DNA of 64,000 nucleotides from contig JADJXO010000006.1 in assembly GCA_016715825.1 (NCBI GenBank), positions 62,001 through 126,000 on the forward strand. The letters run 5' to 3'. Numbering within the stretch: the first letter of the stretch is position 1; every line of letters begins with the position of its first letter. The notes under the pieces were generated by a model. The model ran no database searches. It saw nothing but the letters and a program-made list of their open reading frames with translations, and was not told where the DNA came from. Below are positions 60,933-64,000 of this stretch, in pieces. Source of the stretch: Nitrospira sp. (GTDB lineage Bacteria; Nitrospirota; Nitrospiria; Nitrospirales; Nitrospiraceae). A program made the position numbers and the translations under genes.

Positions 60933-60963
60933 GGCCACCCCAAACCCCAAGGTTATGGCAGAA

Positions 60964-60979
60964 TGGTCCTCACCTTGCC
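60964..60979 (+). promoter_or_regulatory. Sigma-54-type -24/-12 element of glnB-glnA
   Basis: TGGTCCTCACCTTGCC at 60964-60979 matches the TGG-N9-TTGC layout, with GG and GC separated by exactly ten bases. It lies 70 bases before the glnB ATG, downstream of the sigma-70-type promoter. The factor itself is encoded at 49328. Activator sites were not identified. Confidence 0.55.
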
Positions 60980-61049
60980 TTCCTACAAGGGATGGGTCAG
61001 GGGGTCGTTGTGCCGAGTCCCTCAATGGTCCATCTGGGAGGACGTCTCC

Positions 61050-61388
61050 ATGAAGCTGGTTGAGGCCGTCGTCAAACCGTTCAAGCTGGAAGAAATTAAG
61101 GATGCCCTGCTGGAAATCGGCGTGCAAGGCATGACGGTATCGGAAGTTAAAGGGTTTGGACGTCAAAAAGGTCATAAGGAAACGTATCGCGGGCAGGAAT
61201 ATACGATTGAATTTGTCCCCAAGGTCAAGATCGAAGTCGCGGTGACTGATGCACAAGTTCCACGAGTGATCGAGGTCATCAGCCGAGCTGCGAAGACGGG
61301 TAGCATTGGGGATGGGAAGATTTTCGTTCAGGAATTGAGCGAAGTCGTGCGCATTCGGACGGGAGAAGCTGGAGAAACGGCGCTGTGA
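61050..61388 (+). CDS. glnB: Nitrogen regulatory protein P-II
   Basis: A 112-residue trimeric signal protein (MKLVEAVVKPFKLEEIKDAL) sensing 2-oxoglutarate and ATP/ADP. The T-loop carries Tyr51 in ETYRGQEYTIEF, the usual uridylylation site. The B- and C-loops (TGSIGDGKIFV, then VVRIRTGE) are normal. ATG 61050 is preferred over the longer open frame from 60891. It pairs with glnA 58 bases downstream. Confidence 0.96.
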   Translation: MKLVEAVVKPFKLEEIKDALLEIGVQGMTVSEVKGFGRQKGHKETYRGQEYTIEFVPKVKIEVAVTDAQVPRVIEVISRAAKTGSIGDGKIFVQELSEVVRIRTGEAGETAL

Positions 61389-61446
61389 TGCGGGGGATTC
61401 TCACAATGGCGGATCGTTGTTGGGAATCTCTCAAAGGAGGATGGGA

Positions 61447-62855
61447 ATGAACGTGCGCGAGGTGCTGGAGTTTGCCAAGAAACACAGGGTGCGAATGGTG
61501 GACCTCAAATTCGTCGATTTGCCGGGGTTGTGGCAGCATATGACTATCCCTGTGAGCGAACTGACAGAAACCCTGTTCAAGGACGGCTCCGGCCTCGACG
61601 GGTCTTCAATTCGTGGCTGGAAGGCCATCAACAACAGCGATCTGTTGGTCGTTCCCGACCCCGAGACGGCTTGCTTGGATCCTTTTACGGCAGTCCCGAC
61701 GCTCAGCATGACCGGTAATGTCGTGGATCCGATCTCACGCGAGAATTATGAGCGCGATCCGAGATTTATCGCGCAGAAGGCTGAGAAGTATCTCCAAAAT
61801 ACCAAAATAGGGGATAGCTCATTCTGGGGCCCTGAAGCGGAATTCTTCATCTTTGATCATGCCCGCTATGACCAAACCAGCCATAGCGGCTTCTATTATG
61901 TTGATTCGGAAGAAGGCGCATGGAACATGGGGCAAGAGGGCATTAATTTTGGCGGAAAAATCCGCCATAAACAAGGCTATTTCCCTGTCGCTCCGGCCGA
62001 TACCCAGCAGGATATCCGGAGTGAAATGGTCCTTGAAATGGAAAAACTCGGTATCGTGGTGGAAAAGCATCATCACGAGACGGCTTCTGCCGGACAAGCC
62101 GAAATCGATATACGGTTTGATTCCCTGGTGCGAACTGCTGACAAGATGATGATGTACAAGTACATCGTTAAAAACGTGGCCCGTCGTCATGGGAAGACAG
62201 CGACGTTCATGCCTAAACCGCTGTTTAGTGACGCTGGATCAGGCATGCACACCCATCAGAGCATCTGGAAGGATGGGAAGCCCCTTTTCGCCGGCAAGGA
62301 CTATGCCGGTATCTCGCAGATGTGTTTGTATTATATCGGCGGCATTCTCAAACATGCGCCGGCGCTGGCGGCGTTTACGAACCCCACGACGAATTCCTAT
62401 AAGCGGATCACGCCGGGATTCGAGGCCCCGGTGCTCCTGGCCTATTCCAGCCGGAACCGGTCGGCTGGTGTCCGTATTCCGATGTATTCCCCGAGCCCGA
62501 AGGCCAAACGTATCGAAGTACGGTTTCCTGATCCCTCGTGCAATCCCTATTTGGCATTTTCCGCGATGCTGATGGCGGGGTTGGACGGCATCCAGAATAA
62601 GATCAACCCTGGTGAGCCGGCCGAAAAGACCTCTATGATCTTGATCCGAAAGAGGCCGCCAGCATCCCCACGATGCCGGGTAGTCTCGATGAAGCGATCA
62701 ATAGCCTCGAGAAAGATCACCAGTTTTTGCTCAAGGGAGAGGTCTTTACCGAGGATCTGATCGAAGCCTGGATCGGCTATAAGCGAAGCAGGGAAATCGA
62801 TCAGATGCGTCTTCGACCGCATCCGTATGAGTTTTTCCTATATTACGATGTTTAG
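61447..62855 (+). CDS. glnA: Glutamine synthetase type I (frameshifted near C-terminus)
   Basis: Forms glutamine from glutamate, ammonia and ATP. ATG 61447 sits six bases after GGAGG. Motifs are DGSSIRGW, EAEFFIFD, GSGMHTHQSIWKDG, NSYKRITPGFEAP and NRSAGVRIP. The frame breaks at about 62628: adding one G restores EKDLYDLDPKEAASIPTMPG, with the adenylylation tyrosine, and then SLDEAINSLEKDHQFLLKGE to the end (EFFLYYDV). An intact gene would give 469 residues. The break is most likely an assembly indel. Together with glnB it suggests a nitrogen-control operon. Confidence 0.95.
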
Positions 62856-62895
62856 GCCGACGGGGCGGCAAGCTCGTTGCAAGGTGATGAACATA

Positions 62896-63285
62896 CTAGT
62901 GCTGCTCGCACGCGACCTTCGATAAGGCGTGGTTGATGCCTCCGGCGCCAACAGGCTGCCAGCCGCCCTGTTCGATGTATCCGGGGGTAGACCGCCCTTT
63001 CCCCATCTGGCGAGAAAATTCCACGACCTGAAGGACACGAACTCGGGAACCGTCGCAGTCGAATTCCTTGTGGGCTTTGGAAGATAAAAATCGTGTCGTG
63101 CTGTTCCATGTAAGATCGGTCAACTGCCATAGTGTCGCTTGCCTGCCTTCTCGATGAATCGTATTCGGGTCAAAGTATACCGTTTCGAGACTGGTCGGTT
63201 GGTACGGTTTCTCGAGAGGTACCCATTCCGCATAGACCGAGTGGTGGCTGAGAACGATCAAGGCGATGAGAAACAAGCGCTTCAT
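62896..63285 (-). CDS. Surface-adhesin-E-like secreted protein
   Basis: A 129-residue protein with a cleavable signal peptide (MKRLFLIALIVLSHHSVYA) and the pattern of the adhesin protein E-like domain: YFDPNTIHREGRQATLWQLT, then HKEFDCDGSRVRVLQVVEFS, and a C-terminal Cys that can pair with the Cys in FDCDG. The function is not established outside the pathogen examples. It converges with glnA, with 40 bases between the stops. Confidence 0.7.
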   Translation of the reverse strand: MKRLFLIALIVLSHHSVYAEWVPLEKPYQPTSLETVYFDPNTIHREGRQATLWQLTDLTWNSTTRFLSSKAHKEFDCDGSRVRVLQVVEFSRQMGKGRSTPGYIEQGGWQPVGAGGINHALSKVACEQH

Positions 63286-63473
63286 GCCGGCTGAATCCGT
63301 TCAATATCTGAGGCAATGGTTGATGAGCGTTCAGGGGGAATGGAATAAGCCCAGACCGTCAAAAAATCAAGTGATAATATTTGGATGCCGTGATCTTGAA
63401 AAGGCCCGCTGTTGGCCCTTGAGCCTCTCGTCGGCTTAAGCTATTCTCGCACACACAACAGAGGAGGGGGATT

Positions 63474-64000
63474 ATGCCGAAACGAGTTCGAACGGGGTTG
63501 ACGCGAAGCGATATTCTCGATCGATACGTCGAGCGGTTTAAGCAACAGCTCGTCAAATTCCAGCCCTTTCTCTCACGCAAACGCGGGTCGGCTTCACTCG
63601 AAGATTTCGACGAGGCGGCTGAAGATCTGATAGCCCAGGTGTTTGGGGCTGCATCCGACGAATCGGAGGCCTATTTTTTCACGAAAACTGGGGAATCCGT
63701 CCTCCTACCCGAAGAAGCGCAGGAAAGTGGAACCTTCGATGTCGAACGAGCGGGTCTTCAGCAGCGTCGACAAGTGCTGGAGAGCTGCTTGGCCGATCTC
63801 GAATTACGTCGTCGGTTGCAGGCCACGAGGAAGGGAAAGGGAGAAGATCAGACCCTAGTTGAAGAGTATATGTCGCACGAGGTTCGGAGCATCCATAAAG
63901 AAGCGACGATCAAACAAGCAGGACAAGTCTTGCAGAAGTATAGGATCGGCTCACTGATTGTTGACGATGGGTCCCGTTATGTCGGGATTATCACCGAGTC
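63474..64000 (+). CDS. CBS-domain protein (partial, runs off the right edge)
   Basis: The start ATG 63474 follows GAGGAGGGGG. The first 120 residues are helical and not recognised (MPKRVRTGLTRSDILDRYVE). A CBS domain then begins (VEEYMSHEVRSIHKEATIKQ, AGQVLQKYRIGSLIVDDGSR, YVGIITE). The frame is open to base 64000. CBS pairs bind adenosyl nucleotides and often regulate a partner. A CBS protein with an N-terminal helical domain of this kind may be a signalling protein, but this is inference. Confidence 0.85.
   Translation, partial: MPKRVRTGLTRSDILDRYVERFKQQLVKFQPFLSRKRGSASLEDFDEAAEDLIAQVFGAASDESEAYFFTKTGESVLLPEEAQESGTFDVERAGLQQRRQVLESCLADLELRRRLQATRKGKGEDQTLVEEYMSHEVRSIHKEATIKQAGQVLQKYRIGSLIVDDGSRYVGIITE

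Overview
The window is a gram-negative bacterial chromosome segment, most likely from Nitrospirota and probably Nitrospira-like. That assignment is an inference from protein character and synteny, not from a search. The gram-negative call rests on an LPS-export locus (lptCAB), a secretin (PilQ) and lipoprotein signals. Coding density is high, codon use looks uniform, and I see no insertion sequences, phage genes or CRISPR arrays.

Layout. 1-12974 is a mixed housekeeping and unknown region: the 3' part of an ABC transporter ATPase, a frameshifted RlpA-like lipoprotein, a small basic protein, two HEAT-repeat proteins, a membrane-anchored coiled-coil protein, alpha-glucan phosphorylase, three unknown or DUF proteins, a UvrD/PcrA-type helicase and an overlapping HExxH-motif protein. 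12971-26990 is the tRNA-Tyr/Gly/Thr-tuf-rpmG-tRNA-Trp-secE-nusG-rplKAJL-rpoBC cluster. 27011-47276 holds the str (rpsL, rpsG, fusA, second tuf), S10, spc and alpha operons as one almost gap-free block, ending at a 17-bp terminator hairpin after rplQ. 47298-52262 carries lptC-lptA-lptB-rpoN-hpf and rapZ. 52324-57620 is a type IV pilus assembly locus (pilM, N, O, P, Q) preceded by a small MerR-like DNA-binding gene. 57793-62855 contains aroB, nadE and the nitrogen pair glnB-glnA. The right edge has an adhesin-E-like secreted protein and the start of a CBS-domain protein.

How the genes work together. Most of the window builds the transcription and translation machinery (RNA polymerase alpha, beta and beta', NusG, two EF-Tu copies, EF-G, IF-1, 31 ribosomal proteins, SecE and SecY, adenylate kinase, methionine aminopeptidase). 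Sigma-54 (rpoN) is encoded at 49328, and a -24/-12 element lies in front of glnB-glnA, so the window contains both the regulator and a plausible target.

Caveat on quality. At least eight reading-frame breaks interrupt conserved genes: rlpA, rpoC (three times), rplR, rplO, map and glnA. A ninth possible case is the missing stop codon between rplJ and rplL. Because rpoC, rplR, rplO and map are essential in most bacteria, and several breaks sit in or beside G or A runs, I read these as consensus indel errors in the assembly rather than biology.

I found no clearly new multi-gene system. The best leads are a NAD synthetase with glycine in place of the glutaminase cysteine, an apparent L10-L7/L12 in-frame read-through, a HExxH-motif protein coupled to the helicase, and a short ORF that continues in frame after the L36 stop codon.
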